64,000 nucleotides of DNA. Origin: Sphingomonas alpina. GTDB lineage: Bacteria; Pseudomonadota; Alphaproteobacteria; Sphingomonadales; Sphingomonadaceae. A program made the translations under genes and the position numbers. Of the stretch, positions 8,176 through 16,726 are shown in pieces. Where the stretch lies: NCBI RefSeq assembly GCF_014490665.1, contig NZ_CP061038.1, positions 2,666,001 to 2,730,000 on the forward strand, given 5' to 3'. Position 1 is the first letter of the stretch. Each line of letters begins with the position of its first letter. A model generated the notes under the pieces. It was not told where the DNA came from. It was given only the letters and a program-made list of their open reading frames with translations, and did not search any database.

Positions 8176-9261
8176 TCAGCCGCGCGTCCTGGCTGGTGGC
8201 CGCCGCCTTGGCGCCGCGTCGGACTGACGCCGGATCAGCGTGTAATCGAGCGTCACATGGCGCACCTCGCCACCGCCCCGCTTGGCGCGCAGCATGGCCG
8301 CGAGCAGCTCGACCGCGGCACGCGACATGTCCGCAATTGGCTGATGGATCGTCGTCAGTTCGGGCCAGATCGTCGTCGCGAGCGCACTGTCGTCGAAGCC
8401 GCAAACAGTCAGGTCACCCGGCACATCGAGCCCGCGACGATGCGCCACCGCGACCGTTGCCGCCGCCATATCGTCGTTGCTCGCGAAGATCGCCGAAGGC
8501 GGATTCTCGCGCTCGAGCAGTTCGTCCGCAGCATCGAGCCCGGAGCGATAGGTGAACAGGCCGTCGGCCACCAGATTCTCATCGAACGGCATGCCCGCTT
8601 CCGTCAAGGCGGCCCGATACCCCACCAGCCGCTCGCCGCTCGCGGTCAGGTTGGGGTTACCGGTAATGAAGCCGATCCGCGCATGGCCGAGTTCGATCAG
8701 ATGGCGTGTCATTGCTTGCGCGGCACCGCGGTCATCGATCGAAATCGCGGCGCATTCGGGTGGCGGGCAACCGGTCGCAACGACGACGGTTGGCACTCGG
8801 GCCGCGATCAGCACGTCGAGCACGCTGCGTGAATCACACAATGGCGGGGGCAGGATCACGCCGTCGATGCCGCTTCCGATCATCCGCTCGACCACCCGGC
8901 GCTCATGATCGCCAAGCTCGCATTTCTCGACAATGAGCTGAATGTCCGATCGCCCAGCCTGATCGAGACTGCCGACGAGGAATTCGCTGAGATAGGCGGC
9001 GCTTGGGTTGGAATAGAGCAGCCCGAGCCGCAGTTGCGACGCACCGGCCAGGCTACGCGCCGCGCGATTGGGCGCATAGTTCAACTGGCCGATCGCGGCA
9101 TTCACAGCCTCCCGCGTCGACGCGCGGACATTACTCTCGGCGTTGATCACGCGGCTGACCGTCATTGTCGAAACGCCGGCGAGCGCCGCGACATCGGCGA
9201 TCGTCGGTGCGCCGCTCTGGCGGCCTGAGCCGGCGCGAGGCTTGCGGGGGTTCGTGACCAT
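8176..9261 (-). CDS. xylR: LacI-family transcriptional regulator, XylR-like
   Basis: DNA-binding repressor expected to sense xylose or an oligosaccharide. The N-terminal helix-turn-helix is plain (TIADVAALAGVSTMTVSRVIN), followed by the hinge YAPNRAARSLAG and a periplasmic-binding-protein-like effector domain (GFITGNPNLTASGERL, FASNDDMAAATVAVAHRRG, VCGFDDSALA). ATG 9261 is preferred; GTG 9267 would add two residues, and neither has a strong ribosome site. It lies between the xyl operon and the GH3 operon. LacI-type palindromes at 9328, 16638 and 3089 are natural target candidates. The name is by analogy with Caulobacter XylR. Confidence 0.82.
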   Translation of the reverse strand: MVTNPRKPRAGSGRQSGAPTIADVAALAGVSTMTVSRVINAESNVRASTREAVNAAIGQLNYAPNRAARSLAGASQLRLGLLYSNPSAAYLSEFLVGSLDQAGRSDIQLIVEKCELGDHERRVVERMIGSGIDGVILPPPLCDSRSVLDVLIAARVPTVVVATGCPPPECAAISIDDRGAAQAMTRHLIELGHARIGFITGNPNLTASGERLVGYRAALTEAGMPFDENLVADGLFTYRSGLDAADELLERENPPSAIFASNDDMAAATVAVAHRRGLDVPGDLTVCGFDDSALATTIWPELTTIHQPIADMSRAAVELLAAMLRAKRGGGEVRHVTLDYTLIRRQSDAAPRRRPPARTRG

Positions 9262-9279
9262 TGGCACGCATTTAGCAGG

Positions 9280-9287
9280 TGTTAGCG
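9280..9287. promoter_or_regulatory. possible operator half-site upstream of xylR-like gene
   Basis: TGTTAGCG lies 19 bp upstream of the regulator start and repeats the half-site seen at 3095-3102 (opposite strand) and 16514-16521. A single half-site is weak evidence; autoregulation is the idea it suggests. Confidence 0.25.
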
Positions 9288-9327
9288 TGTTGCACAGCCT
9301 GTCTTAAAGCGGTCGCCTAGCAATTTA

Positions 9328-9341
9328 TGGTAGCGCTAGCA
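9328..9341. promoter_or_regulatory. candidate XylR (LacI-family) operator, GH3 operon
   Basis: TGGTAGCGCTAGCA is palindromic at 12 of 14 positions with a TAGCGCTA core. It sits 45 bp before the GH3 start; a possible -10, TATGCT (9353-9358), lies just downstream, so the site would cover the -35 region. It shares its core with 16638-16651. Confidence 0.55.
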
Positions 9342-9385
9342 TAGCAATCGGTTATGCTGCCTGAAAAGCACGTGGGAGAGTGAAG

Positions 9386-11807
9386 ATGGGACGAGCGTAC
9401 CGGGCCATGCTGGGAGCCGCGCTGTGCGGCACGGCGATTGCGGCGACCGCGCAGGAGTCGACCCAGACCGTTGCCGGTGAGGCACATCCCGCACTCTGGC
9501 CGAAGGCCAAGAGCCAAGGCCTGATCGATGCCGCGACCGAGGCGAAGGTCACCGCACTGATGGTGCGGATGTCGATCGAGGAAAAGGTCGGCCAAATGAT
9601 CCAGGCAGACATCGGTGCCATTACGCCCGAGGATTTGCGTCGCTATCCGCTCGGCTCGATCCTCGCGGGCGGCAGTTCACCGCCGATCGGCAGCCCGGAC
9701 CGCTCCCCTGCTGCACCCTGGATCGCGACGAGCCGCGCGTTCAATGCGGTCGCGATGGAGCAGCGTCCCGGCCATGTCACCATTCCGCTGATGTTCGGGG
9801 TGGACGCGGTCCATGGTAACAACAACATCGTCGGCGCTACGATTTTCCCTCACAATATCGCGCTCGGCGCGGCGCGCGACCCCGCCCTGATCCGCCGCAT
9901 CGGCGCGGTAACCGCGGAGGAAACCGCTGCCGCCGGGATCGACTGGGCGTTCGGCCCGACACTCGCTGTCCCGCAGGACGATCGCTGGGGCCGAACCTAT
10001 GAAGGCTATTCGGAAGATCCCGCCATCGTCGCCTCCTATGCCGGAGCAATGATCGATGGCTTGCAGGGCCTGCCAGGCAAGGGCGGCATCCAGCGCGGTC
10101 GTGTCGCCGCATCCGCCAAGCATTTCCTGGGTGATGGCGGCACCGCGGACGGCATCGATCAGGGCGACACGCAGGTGGACGAAGCGACGCTGATCCGCAT
10201 CCACGCGGCGGGTTATCCCGACGCGATCAACCATGGCACGATGACGGTAATGGCCAGCTTCTCGAGCTGGAACGGCATCAAGATGCACGGCAACAAGAGC
10301 CTGTTGACCGATGTGCTGAAGGGCCGGATGGGCTTTGACGGCTTCGTCGTCGGCGACTGGAACGGCCATGGCCAGGTGCCCGGTTGCACCAATACCGACT
10401 GCCCTGCTACCTTCAACGCTGGGCTCGACATGGCGATGGCGCCCGATAGCTGGAAGGGCATGTACGAAACGACCCTCGCTGCGGCGAAGGCGGGGACGAT
10501 TCCGATGGCGCGCATCGATGATGCGGTGCGCCGCATCCTGCGGGTCAAGATGAAGCTCGGACTGTTCGATCCGGCACGACCTTGGGAGGCGAAGAGCGAT
10601 ACGATCGGATCTGCCACGCACCGTGCGGTTGCGCGCGATGCCGTGGCGAAAAGCCTCGTACTCCTGAAGAACAGAGGCGTGCTGCCGATCAAGGCGAGCG
10701 CTAACATCCTGGTCGCGGGCGACGCCGCTGACGATATCGGCCGCCAGTCCGGCGGATGGACGCTGTCATGGCAGGGCGACGGCAACACCAATGCCGACTT
10801 CCCGGGTGCCACCTCGATTTACGCCGGCATCGCCGAGGCGGCGAAGGCGGGCGGCGGCACCGCGACACTCTCACCCGATGGCAGCTTCACGGCCAAACCC
10901 GATGTTGCGATCGTGGTGTTCGGCGAACTGCCCTATGCCGAAATGCGCGGCGACGTCCGCACGCTGGAATTCGAGGCGGGCGACAAGCAGGCGCTGGCGC
11001 TGCTCAAAAAACTGAAGGCGGCGGGCGTGCCGACCGTCTCCGTCTTCCTGTCCGGCCGTCCGCTCTGGGTGAATCCGGAAATGAACCAGTCGGATGCGTT
11101 TGTCGCGGCCTGGTTCCCGGGTTCGGAAGGCGCCGGGATCGCCGATGTGCTGATTGGCGGCAAGCGCGATTTCACCGGGCGGCTATCCTATAGCTGGCCC
11201 AAAACCGCAGGGCAGTTCACGCTTAACAAGGGCACCCCCGGCTATGATCCCCTGTTCGCGTTCGGCCATGGCCTCAGCTACGCCAAGGGGGGGCAGTGTC
11301 CCCGCGCTGAGCGAGGTGGCGGGTGTCGATGCAAGCCTTGCCAATACCAGCCTGTTCTTCACGCGTGGCAAGGTGCCCGCACCGTTCTCACTGGCAATCG
11401 ATGCAGGTGTCCAGCGTAGCGCGGCCGACAGTGCGACCACGCAGGAAGGTGCGGTGCAATTCACCTGGACACAGGCCGGCACGGCACGGATCACCGGCCC
11501 GGAACTGGCGCTGGTCCGTGAGGTCAATGGCGATCTCAACCTGCAGATCACGTACCGCACGATAAAGGCGCCGGCCGGGCCCGCCATGCTGTCGCTCGGC
11601 GGCGGCAAGGTTGATATCGGCCCCATCATCTCTGCCACGAGCGGGTGGCAGGTGCTGCGCGTGCCGCTCAAATGCTTCCGCGACAAGGGTGCGAACATGG
11701 CCGCAGTGACCGAGCCAATGGCGCTGACAGCGACCGCGCCGTTTTCGATCGCAATCTCGGACCTTCGGCTCGCGACCGATCCCGCCGGCGCGGTGTGCCC
11801 AAAATGA
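9386..11807 (+). pseudogene. GH3 exo-beta-glucosidase with C-terminal ExoP-like domain, frameshifted
   Basis: Signal peptide (MLGAALCGTAIAATAQ), then a GH3 catalytic barrel with nucleophile Asp in VVGDWNGHG (about residue 323), the second GH3 domain, and FGHGLSYAKGG near 11290, where the frame breaks. The frame ends at 11419 after about 40 non-homologous residues. The correct continuation is in the next frame and runs to 11807; it encodes a beta-rich domain like the galactose-binding ExoP domain of secreted exo-1,3/1,4-glucan glucohydrolases. A run of seven G (11287-11293) marks the break; six would restore one frame of about 806 residues, the usual size for this family. Either a sequencing or assembly error, a real inactivating or phase-variable change, or ribosomal slippage. 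If the break is real, the catalytic domain could still be made. Heads an operon with the following three genes. Confidence 0.8.
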
Positions 11808-12766
11808 GCGGCCCCACGCGACGCACGGTGATCACCGGGCTGGCCACGGCAGCGCTTGCCGCCCCGCTATTTGCGCAGGGCAAGCCCGACGAGACGATCG
11901 CGCTATGGCCCGGCACCGCCCCCGGGGCGCCCGCGAAGCTCCCGATCCGCAAGATCGAACAGCGTTCCACCAAGGCGGACTTCAACGATCGCTGGATCAC
12001 CGGCGTCGATCGACCGATGCTGACCGTCCGCCGCCCGGCAACGCCTAACGGCAGCGCGGTCATGCTTATTCCCGGCGGCGGCTATGCCTTTCTCGCCTGG
12101 GATAATGAAGGCGAGGAGCAGGCCCGCTGGCTGACCGCGCTAGGAATCACCTGCTTCATCCTCACTTATCGCCTGCCCGGCGAGGGTTGGGCGGATCGTG
12201 CGACCGTACCATTGGCCGATGCGCAGCGCGGCTTGCGGCTGATCCGCGCCCATGCGGGCAGCTATGGAGTCGACCCGAAACGCATCTCGGTACTCGGCTT
12301 TTCGGCCGGTGGACATCTCGCCGGGAGCCTCGCGACGCGCCATGCGGAAACGGCATATGCGCCGGTCGACGGCGCCGACCATTTTTCGGCGCGGCCCGAT
12401 CTGGCCGGGCTGATCTATCCCGTGGTGAGTCTGGCGGCGCCCTTCACCCATGGCGGTAGCCGCGACATGCTGTTCGGCCCAGCGCAGAGCGCTGCGACGC
12501 TCCAGGCCGCCTCGGTCGAAACGCGCGTCACCGCGGATACGCCGCCGATCTTTCTGACTCATGCCAGCGACGACGGGCTCGTTCCCATTGCCAACAGCAT
12601 CGCGCTCTATCAGGCGATGCTCGATGCAAAGCGCCCCGCCGAACTGCACGCTTTCGACCAGGGCGGGCATGGTTTCGGCGCGCGGCTTCCCAAAACGGTT
12701 CCAGCTTCGGCCTGGCCATCCCTGTTTACGGCCTATGCCAAACGCAGCGGCGTGTTTCCGGCATGA
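11804..12766 (+). CDS. secreted alpha/beta hydrolase, acetyl-xylan-esterase-like
   Basis: 320 residues, likely removing acetyl groups from hemicellulose oligomers. It begins with a Tat-like leader (RRTVITGLATAALAAPLFAQ). Esterase features: oxyanion motif IPGGGYAFLAWDNEG, nucleophile elbow LGFSAGGHLAG, catalytic Asp in HASDDGLVP and His in GGHGFGARLP. This is the BD-FAE/acetylesterase type often found beside xylan-degrading enzymes. Its ATG overlaps the stop of the GH3 reading frame as it would be after frame repair (ATGA), which supports the view that 11807 is the true end of the GH3 gene. Exact substrate not determinable. Confidence 0.82.
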   Translation: MSGPTRRTVITGLATAALAAPLFAQGKPDETIALWPGTAPGAPAKLPIRKIEQRSTKADFNDRWITGVDRPMLTVRRPATPNGSAVMLIPGGGYAFLAWDNEGEEQARWLTALGITCFILTYRLPGEGWADRATVPLADAQRGLRLIRAHAGSYGVDPKRISVLGFSAGGHLAGSLATRHAETAYAPVDGADHFSARPDLAGLIYPVVSLAAPFTHGGSRDMLFGPAQSAATLQAASVETRVTADTPPIFLTHASDDGLVPIANSIALYQAMLDAKRPAELHAFDQGGHGFGARLPKTVPASAWPSLFTAYAKRSGVFPA

Positions 12767-13578
12767 AGCGCGCGGCACTGTTCCTGCTTACCGCCACGCT
12801 GATCGCGGCGGATGCGCCACCTTATCAGAGCAGCCCCGCGCGCCTTGCCGTCGTCGAAACGCGGGACTGGGGACCTTGGGGCGGACCGTTTCGGGCGAAG
12901 TTAGTACCGGCACTGATGCGGGATTTCGGCGAGCGTTATATCTACGCTCCTGCCAACGCCGCGTTGCCGCCCCCGACACGAGGTGAGCATCGCGTGGTTT
13001 TCCTCGGCGATTCGATCACTGACATGTGGAATCTGTCGTCGGCATTCCCCGGCAAGCCCTATATCAATCGCGGCATCGGCGCGCAGGTGACCGCGCAAAT
13101 GCTGGTCCGGTTTGAGACCGATGTCGTCGCGCTCAAACCTTCCGCGGTGATCATCCTCGCCGGCACCAACGACGTATCGGGATTCCTCCAGGTCGAAACG
13201 CCCGCGACGATCCTCGCCAACATCACCGCGATGGCGGACATCGCCGATGCGCGCGGTATCCGCATCATTTTGTCGTCGATCCTGCCGGTCAATGATTACA
13301 CCGACAATGCGCGTCACGTCGTGAAGGAGCGCCCGCCGGAAACGCTCCGCGCGATCAACGTCGCTCTGCGCGACCTCGCCCGCCACCGTGGCTATGTCTA
13401 CGCGGATTACGCCGCGCCGCTGGCGGACAAGCGCGGACTGCTGTGCGCGGAGTGCACCGGTGATGGCCTGCATCCCAACTCCATGGGGTATACGCGGATG
13501 GCGCCGGTCGCCGCAGCCGCGATCACCAGCGCGCTTCGATCTTCAGCGCCGCGGCGCGACCACCACAGGGGGAAATGA
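12763..13578 (+). CDS. secreted SGNH/GDSL-family esterase
   Basis: 271 residues with a short signal peptide (MKRAALFLLTATLIAADA). SGNH blocks: VVFLGDSITDMW (Ser), NRGIGAQ (Gly), LAGTNDVSG (Asn) and DGLHPNSMGY (Asp/His). Enzymes of this kind in polysaccharide loci are usually carbohydrate acetylesterases (CE2/CE3-like or SGNH platelet-activating-factor acetylhydrolase-like), so deacetylation of xylan or xyloglucan is likely but unproven. Starts inside the stop of the preceding esterase (ATGA) and its stop overlaps the region of the next start. Confidence 0.82.
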   Translation: MKRAALFLLTATLIAADAPPYQSSPARLAVVETRDWGPWGGPFRAKLVPALMRDFGERYIYAPANAALPPPTRGEHRVVFLGDSITDMWNLSSAFPGKPYINRGIGAQVTAQMLVRFETDVVALKPSAVIILAGTNDVSGFLQVETPATILANITAMADIADARGIRIILSSILPVNDYTDNARHVVKERPPETLRAINVALRDLARHRGYVYADYAAPLADKRGLLCAECTGDGLHPNSMGYTRMAPVAAAAITSALRSSAPRRDHHRGK

Positions 13579-13580
13579 TC

Positions 13581-15503
13581 ATGCGCCTTGGCACCACGGC
13601 GTTCGCCGCGCTCCTGGCTACGTCTTTCGCGCTTCCAACCATGGCCCAGACCGCGCCGACGGCGATCACGATTCCACCCAAATACAAGAATTTCCGCGCC
13701 GCCATCTATATCGCGGTCGGCGATGCGCGGCGGCTCGCCGACCGTGCGACGTTCGACCGGCAATATGCCCGCGCGGCCAGCCAGCTTCACTTCGACAAGG
13801 TCTATATCGAGGCGTACCGCGACCGCGATTTCGCGACCGATGACGAGCTCGAACGGGTGAAAAGCTATTTCGCCGAAAAGGGTATCGCGACCGCCGGCGG
13901 CATCACGCTGGCGGCGGGCGGTGAGGGCGGACAGTTCGGCACTTTCGACTATGAAAAACCCGCCGACCGCGCCGAATGCGAAAAAGCGGTGCGCCTCGCC
14001 GCCAGGCATTTCGACGAGGTGATCCTGGACGATTTCTTCTTCTACACCTCAAAAAGCGATGCCGACATCGCCGCCAAAGGAAAGCAGAGCTGGACCCAAT
14101 ACCGGCTGGAGACGATGCGCAAGGTTTCGCGCGATCTCGTCCTGGCCCCCGCCCATGCGGTCAATCCTCGCGTGAAGATGGTGATCAAATACCCGAACTG
14201 GTACGAACATTTCCAGGGACTCGGCTATGATCTCGATCAGCAAGCGCAGGCGTTCGACGGCATCTATACCGGCACCGAGACACGCGATCCGACGCTGACT
14301 GACCAGTTGCTCCAGCAATATGAGAGCTATGGGATCATCCGCTATTACGGCAACATCCGCCCCGGCGGGAATGGCGGTGGCTGGGTCGACACCTTTTCGA
14401 CACGCGACTTGGATCGCTACGCCGAGCAGCTCTGGGACACGCTGTTCGCCAAGGCGCCGGAGATCACGTTGTTCAACTGGCATCCAATGTCCGAGGATGC
14501 CGCCGCCGAAGCCGGGCAGCGTCCCTGGGCGAATGCGCAGACGAGTTTCGATTGGGAGGCCGAACAACGCCGGTGGCGCGCAAGCGGCGCCCGCCTTCCC
14601 GCCGGCTGGGGCCGCGCCGCGGGCTATGCGCTGGAGACGGTGGACAGCGTGCTCGGCGAGTTGGGCCAGCCGATCGGCATTGCGAGCTACAAGCCATATC
14701 AGTCGAGTGGCGAGGATTTTCTGCACAATTATCTCGGTACCATAGGCCTGCCGATCGAGCTTTCCCCGCACTTTCCCGAAGCTGCAAAGACGATGTTGCT
14801 GACCGAAGCCGCAGCCGCCGACCCAATGATCGTCGCAAAAATCCAGCGCGCGCTGAAGCGCGGCGCGACCGTCATCGTCACATCGGGGCTCGTCGAAAAG
14901 CTGCAGGATCGTGGCTTTCGCGACCTCGCCGAATGGGTACCGACCGGGCGGCGCGTGCTGATCGACCAGTTCGTTCAGGGCTATGGCGCGGGCAACGGCA
15001 CCCCGCTTAACGCGACCGAAGGCACGCAGAAGCCGATCCTGTTCCCCGACATCCGCTTCTATACCAACGATAGCTGGGCAATCGTGCGCGGTGTGGCAGG
15101 TGCCAAAGGCTTTCCGCTGATCCTGATGAACCGCTATTCGGCAGGCACACTCTATATGCTGACCGTGCCCGAAAACCCGGCCGACCTCTATGCCATGCCG
15201 CCAGCGATGCTGGCGCAAATCCGCAAGGTGGCGAGCAGCGATATGCCGGTGATGATCGAGGCGCCCGCGCATGTCTCCTTGTTCGCCTATGACAATGACA
15301 CGTTCGTCGTGCAGTCTTTCCGCGGCGAGACGACACCGGTCGCCGTCCACGCGGCGGGACGACAACTTGTCGAGCTGCCGTCGGGCACAATTGTTTCGGC
15401 GACCGCCCCGATTGCCGGCAGCGCAACAGCCGCTCCCGATCGGGCGGATTTCGCCCTCACGCTTCCGCCGCATTCGTTTCGTGTCTTCAGGATCGTTCGC
15501 TGA
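13581..15503 (+). CDS. secreted protein of unknown function, possible new glycoside hydrolase
   Basis: 640 residues with a signal peptide (MRLGTTAFAALLATSFALPTMAQ). I do not recognise a family. The first 350 residues look like a beta/alpha barrel: FRAAIYIAVGD, FDKVYIEAYRDR, GIATAGGITLA, EVILDDFFFYTSKSD, VKMVIKYPNWYEHF, FDGIYTGTETRD, EITLFNWHPMSED. The acids in DDFFFYT and GTETRD sit at strand ends where glycosidase catalytic residues usually lie. The middle resembles a Rossmann-like domain (KRGATVIVTSGLVEKL) and the last 150 residues look beta-rich. Last gene of the GH3-esterase-esterase operon. ATG 13581 is chosen because AGGGGG is 8 nt upstream; ATG 13575 is in frame but too close. The 3' end overlaps the convergent cupin gene by 17 bp. 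Confidence 0.75.
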   Translation: MRLGTTAFAALLATSFALPTMAQTAPTAITIPPKYKNFRAAIYIAVGDARRLADRATFDRQYARAASQLHFDKVYIEAYRDRDFATDDELERVKSYFAEKGIATAGGITLAAGGEGGQFGTFDYEKPADRAECEKAVRLAARHFDEVILDDFFFYTSKSDADIAAKGKQSWTQYRLETMRKVSRDLVLAPAHAVNPRVKMVIKYPNWYEHFQGLGYDLDQQAQAFDGIYTGTETRDPTLTDQLLQQYESYGIIRYYGNIRPGGNGGGWVDTFSTRDLDRYAEQLWDTLFAKAPEITLFNWHPMSEDAAAEAGQRPWANAQTSFDWEAEQRRWRASGARLPAGWGRAAGYALETVDSVLGELGQPIGIASYKPYQSSGEDFLHNYLGTIGLPIELSPHFPEAAKTMLLTEAAAADPMIVAKIQRALKRGATVIVTSGLVEKLQDRGFRDLAEWVPTGRRVLIDQFVQGYGAGNGTPLNATEGTQKPILFPDIRFYTNDSWAIVRGVAGAKGFPLILMNRYSAGTLYMLTVPENPADLYAMPPAMLAQIRKVASSDMPVMIEAPAHVSLFAYDNDTFVVQSFRGETTPVAVHAAGRQLVELPSGTIVSATAPIAGSATAAPDRADFALTLPPHSFRVFRIVR

Positions 15504-16476
15504 GTTGCTTTGCCAGATGCCCTGCCAGCGCGCGGCGTTCCGCGTCGGATAGATCGCCGAGTACCCCGCGCGCCGATTTCGGGAGGTGCGCGGCGGGTGC
15601 ATCGTCGAACACCAGATGGTCGAACAGCGGACGCCACGCCGCCCGACGACTCGCCGATAATGCGCGCATCGTCGCGAGCGCGTGAAGGAGCGCGTCGACC
15701 GGCCAAAGCGGCTCGGCCTGCGGGTTCCACCAGTAATTGATGAGCACACTCAGCGGATCGAGTGAACGGACCGAATGCCACCACAGATACGGGATGTAGA
15801 TCGCGTCGCCGGGCGCAAGTTCGGCCGTTTCGGCTACCGCCAGCGCATCGGCGAAGCGTGGGTATCGCGCGAGATCCGGCGCATCGACGCGGACCATGCT
15901 GACCGGCGTGCCGGCCGGTGTCACTTCGAGCGGGCCGATATACATGTTTGCCGCCTGGTCTGGCGGGAACAGCGTGAAGTGCCGCCGCCCGCCGACCACG
16001 CAGGCGATATTGTCGCTCGAATCATAATGGGTCGCAACATGGATATGGTTGCCGATCCAGATCCGTGGTCGGATCGTTTCGGGTAGCAGGGACAGGACAT
16101 TGGCCTCCGCAAAGCCCGGCAGCACGACATCTGTCGGCGCGGATTGCATCGCAAGCGCGAGCGCCGGCGCCGTGCCCTTCTGCTGCGCGAGTTGATCAAG
16201 CACATCACCCAGCGGCGCATCGCGGCGGCCGAAGTTCATGCCCCCCATATCCTCGCGATAGAAAAAATACCCTCCGATCGAGGGTAGACCGACGACACAT
16301 GACGCGGGGTGCGCACTGGCGCCATCACGCAGATACGCATCGAGCCGCCCTGCCCGCTCCGCCGCGACTGAGGGCCAGTCCGAAACCTGGCCACGCAGCA
16401 CTATCGGGCGTGCGGCAGCGACGATTCCGTCCAGTTCATCCGGCGTAGCGGGTCCACGTTCGGGAACGGTGCGCAT
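15487..16476 (-). CDS. cupin-like (JmjC-fold) protein linked to TonB receptor
   Basis: 329 residues, cytoplasmic. The cupin_8/JmjC fold is shown by HYDSSDNIACVVGGRRHFTLFPP (His and Asp as Fe ligands), GDAIYIPYLWWHSV (third His) and LINYWW. Such proteins act as Fe(II)/2-oxoglutarate oxygenases in known cases, but members next to TonB-dependent receptors and tryptophan-halogenase-like genes in sphingomonads and Caulobacter have no proven role. It is divergent from the receptor at 16727; the shared 250-bp region holds the perfect palindrome at 16638 and a TGTTAGCGGT half-site at 16514, so co-regulation is plausible. Confidence 0.8.
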   Translation of the reverse strand: MRTVPERGPATPDELDGIVAAARPIVLRGQVSDWPSVAAERAGRLDAYLRDGASAHPASCVVGLPSIGGYFFYREDMGGMNFGRRDAPLGDVLDQLAQQKGTAPALALAMQSAPTDVVLPGFAEANVLSLLPETIRPRIWIGNHIHVATHYDSSDNIACVVGGRRHFTLFPPDQAANMYIGPLEVTPAGTPVSMVRVDAPDLARYPRFADALAVAETAELAPGDAIYIPYLWWHSVRSLDPLSVLINYWWNPQAEPLWPVDALLHALATMRALSASRRAAWRPLFDHLVFDDAPAAHLPKSARGVLGDLSDAERRALAGHLAKQLSERS

Positions 16477-16513
16477 TGAGCCTCTCTCCTGCCGTTGCCT
16501 ATATGGGGCATCA

Positions 16514-16527
16514 TGTTAGCGGTCCAC
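16514..16527. promoter_or_regulatory. possible operator upstream of cupin-like gene
   Basis: TGTTAGCGGTCCAC shares its first ten bases with the reverse-strand reading of the site at 3089-3102. It is 38 bp upstream of the cupin-like start. The second half is not symmetrical, so this is weaker than the 16638 site. Confidence 0.3.
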
Positions 16528-16637
16528 ATATTGTTGCATATTGCTGTTGCTACCGGTTCGGCCCAATGCTAACAATCGCCAGCTTGTTTGATTCAGGTGG
16601 GCAAGCAACATACGAGCCGATTCACCGCGCCGGGTTG

Positions 16638-16651
16638 TGATAGCGCTATCA
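16638..16651. promoter_or_regulatory. candidate XylR (LacI-family) operator, TonB receptor/cupin region
   Basis: TGATAGCGCTATCA is a perfect 14-bp palindrome with the central CG typical of LacI-family sites. It is 76 bp upstream of the receptor start; TAATAA at 16680-16685 could serve as a -10 downstream of it. Related sites lie at 9328 and 3089. Confidence 0.6.
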
Positions 16652-16726
16652 TCACACAGGCGCAGGTAGGATTGCCGGGTAATAAATGCCGTCCCTGATC
16701 GAGGACGGTTCAGGAGGGGAACTGAA

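Noticed and set aside
11154-11807. Independent gene for the ExoP-like domain
   Set aside because: It lacks a start with a ribosome site at the domain border, and the domain is normally the C-terminus of the preceding GH3 enzyme.
14049-15749. 566-residue open frame antisense to the unknown secreted protein
   Set aside because: Rich in Arg, Gln, His and Asp as expected of a shadow frame; no ribosome site or domain; it also crosses into the cupin gene.
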